A stretch of 5,623 nucleotides of DNA from JBAWYM01 sp037143575 (lineage in GTDB: Bacteria > Patescibacteriota > Gracilibacteria > Peribacterales > Peribacteraceae). The position numbers and the translations under genes are program-made. The notes under the pieces were generated by a model. It searched no databases. It saw nothing but the letters and a program-made list of their open reading frames with translations, and was not told the origin of the DNA. The stretch spans positions 1 through 5,623 of the forward strand of contig JBAWYM010000068.1 of assembly GCA_037143575.1 (NCBI GenBank). Reading direction: 5' to 3'. This document shows positions 3,781-5,623 of the stretch, in pieces; positions within the stretch are counted from its first letter, which is position 1, and each line of letters begins with the position of its first letter.

Positions 3781-5232
3781 TTATTTTCTCTGCAACAAAC
3801 TCACCGCCTCGATATGCGCCGTATGCGGAAAGAGGTCTACCGGTTGCACACTTCGCAGCTCATATCCATTCTTGAGAAACTCCCCGAGGTCGCGGGCGAA
3901 GGTGGCCATGTTGCAGGAGACGTAGACGACTTTGGCGGGCTTGTGGGCGATTATCGCATCTAGGGCTTTGGGGTGCAATCCTGCACGCGGCGGATCCACG
4001 ATGATGGTCGAGAAGGCATACTTGGATCCTGCTTTCAGCTGATCGTTGAGTACTTGTTCGGTGCGACCGCGGTAGAAGCTGATGTTGCCTATGCGGTTGA
4101 GGCCGGCGCTGTGCAGAGCGTCTTCGATAGCGGTCGGATGGCTCTCGATGCCCACCACTTTTTCGCAGAATCGTGCGAGGTACTGGCCGATCGTGCCCAT
4201 GCCGCAGTAGGCATCCAGCACCACATCGCGGGGCCCCAGATCCGCAGCCTGTGCGATCGCCTGATAGAGCTTCTCGGCGGCCAGCGTATTGGTCTGGAAG
4301 AACGAGAAGGGGGAGATTTCGAAGGTGAGGTCGAAGAGCTTCTCGGTGATCGTCGACTTGCCGACGAGGGTGTGGATCTTGGGGGTTTCGGGTTTGTCAT
4401 TCAGTCCCAGGTGCTCCACCACAAGGAGGGAGGAGAGGCCGGAGCGCCCGGCGAAGCGCATGAAGTACTGGAAGAGGGGTTCCAGTTCTTTCTTCCGCGC
4501 GTTCACCACGAAGGCGATCATCTGTTCGCCCGTGTGGATGCCACGGCGTAGGAGGAGATTGCGGAGCATCCCGCGGTGGGTTTTGGGATTGAAGACCGGT
4601 AGATGGGTGTCTTGCATGAAGCGACGGACATCCGCGAGGAGGGTCGGGATGGCTTCGTCGTACAGGTGACATTCGCTGATGGGCAGGACTGTGGACCACT
4701 GGCCCGGCTGGTGAAATCCAATCGTCGGGCCTTCGTCGAAGTACATGCGCTTGCCATCCTTCTCTTCGCTGCGCATATTGGAGAAGCCAAAGGAGAGCTC
4801 GAGCTTGTTGCGGTAGTGGAAGACTTGGGGGCTGGGGATGATATTGAGGACGCGTCCCGGGAGGCTTTCGCGAACGGCGGGATCTGCAGGTGTGAGGTGA
4901 GCGAGGGTTTCGCGGACGATATCTTCCTTGGCCGAAAGCTGTTTGATGTAGGAGAGCTGTTGCCACACGCATCCGCCGCACTCATGGGTGTGGGGACAGC
5001 GCGGCTGGATCTCATCCTTGGACCGCTTGATCACCTTGAGGAGCTTCCCTTCGCCGAAGTTTCCGCGGTTCTTCTGGAGCTGGATTTCCACTTTCTGCCC
5101 CGGAAGGGTATCCGGAACGAAGGTCGGGAGTGTGCCGATGTGCGCCAGCCCAGAACCGCCATGGGTGAGCTTCTCAATGGTAACGGTATACGTCTGGCCG
5201 GCTATTGCTTCTGCTTCGGGAGGTATTGACAT
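3781..5232 (-). CDS. rlmD: 23S rRNA (uracil-C5)-methyltransferase, RlmD/RumA type
   Basis: This enzyme uses S-adenosylmethionine to methylate C5 of a 23S rRNA uracil (U1939 for E. coli RlmD; related RlmCD also modifies U747). Which site applies here cannot be told from sequence. The 483-residue product has an N-terminal TRAM RNA-binding domain (about 11-68). A [4Fe-4S] cluster set follows: C79, C85, C88 (CPHTHECGGC) and C188. The SAM domain has FFQTN (311-315), LDAYCGMGTIG (339-349) and VDPPRAG (412-418). The catalytic Cys is 440 in YVSCNMATFARDL, where Met replaces the usual Pro after SCN. The general base is Glu 475 in HTAHIEAV. Length fits the family. The ATG at 5232 has no clear Shine-Dalgarno sequence; a TATACT -10 (5252-5247) lies 14 bases upstream. 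Its first codons contain the -35 of the divergent gene. Confidence 0.95.
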   Translation of the reverse strand: MSIPPEAEAIAGQTYTVTIEKLTHGGSGLAHIGTLPTFVPDTLPGQKVEIQLQKNRGNFGEGKLLKVIKRSKDEIQPRCPHTHECGGCVWQQLSYIKQLSAKEDIVRETLAHLTPADPAVRESLPGRVLNIIPSPQVFHYRNKLELSFGFSNMRSEEKDGKRMYFDEGPTIGFHQPGQWSTVLPISECHLYDEAIPTLLADVRRFMQDTHLPVFNPKTHRGMLRNLLLRRGIHTGEQMIAFVVNARKKELEPLFQYFMRFAGRSGLSSLLVVEHLGLNDKPETPKIHTLVGKSTITEKLFDLTFEISPFSFFQTNTLAAEKLYQAIAQAADLGPRDVVLDAYCGMGTIGQYLARFCEKVVGIESHPTAIEDALHSAGLNRIGNISFYRGRTEQVLNDQLKAGSKYAFSTIIVDPPRAGLHPKALDAIIAHKPAKVVYVSCNMATFARDLGEFLKNGYELRSVQPVDLFPHTAHIEAVSLLQRK

Positions 5233-5254
5233 TTCTCAAATAAAATAGTATAAA
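5226..5254 (+). promoter_or_regulatory. Strong sigma70-type promoter for the secreted-protein gene
   Basis: A perfect TTGACA (5226-5231) is followed by exactly 17 bases and TATAAA (5249-5254, five of six). Transcription would start near 5261, leaving a leader of about 15 bases before ATG 5276. The -35 lies over the rlmD start codon (5230-5232), and the -10 overlaps the likely rlmD -10 on the other strand (TATACT, 5252-5247). The two promoters should therefore compete. Confidence 0.65.
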
Positions 5255-5275
5255 TAGCACCTTTTGGTTTCTTCT

Positions 5276-5623
5276 ATGCAAGGAAAAGCACTTCTGCTCA
5301 TCGGCTCCATCCTCACGCTCAGCCTGGGTATTGGTCCTGCTGATGCGATCGGAATCGTAGCACAGGAGAATTCTGCCGCAAGCACTCTTCCCGTAATCGC
5401 GCATGCCGCCGTCGGGTCGCAGCGTCCGTCTCTGCGGTTCGTCCGCAAGCAGGCGGTGGCGAGGGTGGCTGCTGTTGTACCCTTGGTTCCGGTTGTGTTG
5501 GTAAAGCAGGTTCGAAGGATAGGGCAGGAAAGGCAGATAGGGCAGGAAAGGCAGGAAGTTCTCGTGTTACCTTCCTCACCTTCCTCACCTTCCTCACCTT
5601 CCTCACCTTCCTCACCTTCCTCA
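5276..5623 (+). CDS. Secreted protein, N-terminal part; runs off the window in PSS repeats
   Basis: The frame is open from ATG 5276 to the right edge, 116 residues without a stop. Residues 1-24 look like a Sec signal peptide: MQGK, then LLLIGSILTLSLGIG, then PADA with likely cleavage after A24. A charged region with a hydrophobic stretch (AAVVPLVPVVLV, 65-76) follows, then the near-duplicate RIGQERQIGQERQ (81-93) and six perfect Pro-Ser-Ser units (99-116) made by a 9-base DNA repeat. The function is not recognised. A strong promoter directly upstream and the signal peptide support a real gene. The repeat part could be an in-frame insertion, and the true C-terminus is unknown. It is divergent from rlmD with a 43-base gap. 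Confidence 0.6.
   Translation, partial: MQGKALLLIGSILTLSLGIGPADAIGIVAQENSAASTLPVIAHAAVGSQRPSLRFVRKQAVARVAAVVPLVPVVLVKQVRRIGQERQIGQERQEVLVLPSSPSSPSSPSSPSSPSS
5521..5623. repeat. Inverted tandem-nonamer arrays at the right edge (site 4)
   Basis: The left array (5521-5558) has 9-base units AGGGCAGGA, AAGGCAGAT, AGGGCAGGA, AAGGCAGGA. After ten bases comes a right array of six perfect ACCTTCCTC units (5569-5622), continuing past the window. In reverse complement the right unit can be read GGTGAGGAA, seven of nine to GGGCAGGAA of the left array. Again it is a G-rich array on the left and a C-rich array on the right. Here both are inside the reading frame, which a 9-base period preserves. Confidence 0.8.

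Noticed and set aside
3973..5229. Several long open frames overlapping rlmD on both strands
   Set aside because: All are in other frames of an unmistakable methyltransferase; their translations are low in complexity (Pro, Arg, Ser rich).
5319..5615. Minus-strand frame starting with repeated Arg-Lys-Val units
   Set aside because: It is the complement of the 9-base tandem repeat and overlaps the signal-peptide gene that has a strong promoter on the + strand.

Overview
The window looks like a compact, moderately GC-rich bacterial chromosome piece, probably from an uncultivated lineage. A Candidate Phyla Radiation member such as Peregrinibacteria is my guess from gene style only; there is no rRNA or other phylogenetic marker here to prove it. 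The standard code applies: TGA ends ndk, rlmH and the small membrane gene exactly where the families end, so TGA-as-Gly recoding is unlikely. None of the seven gene starts has a clear Shine-Dalgarno sequence.

Layout, left to right. At 1-77 there may be the unassignable tail of an upstream gene, then an inverted tandem-repeat element (63-159). Three genes follow on the + strand: an M16B zinc peptidase (205-1464), an S23/IVP-type four-helix-bundle protein (1503-1868) and nucleoside diphosphate kinase ndk (1902-2318). A bidirectional terminator (2377-2399) and a second empty inverted tandem-repeat element (2451-2535) separate ndk from the convergent rlmH (2534-2977, -). Next is a 107-residue three-helix membrane protein (3149-3472, +) with an extended -10 directly at its start codon. 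A 308-base repeat-filled intergenic region (3473-3780) follows, then rlmD (3781-5232, -). A divergent gene with a textbook sigma70-type promoter and a signal peptide (5276-5623, +) runs off the end inside a perfect 9-bp tandem repeat.

The metabolic genes are ordinary: 23S rRNA methylation (RlmH, RlmD), nucleotide balance (Ndk) and proteolysis (M16). The unusual layer is the repeats. Four loci in 5.6 kb share one architecture: short tandem repeats with a 7- or 9-bp unit, G-rich on the left, facing a C-rich reverse-complement array on the right. Three are empty. The one between the peptidase and ndk encloses exactly one gene, the four-helix-bundle ORF, which is about 40% GC against roughly 60% in its neighbours. 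Its left array supplies a -10 hexamer at correct spacing from a TTGAGA -35. I read this as a candidate small mobile or selfish element (1469-1899) plus its non-coding relatives. A second repeat layer lies at the ends of the convergent membrane gene and rlmD, where two matching hairpins with a compensatory base-pair change occur.
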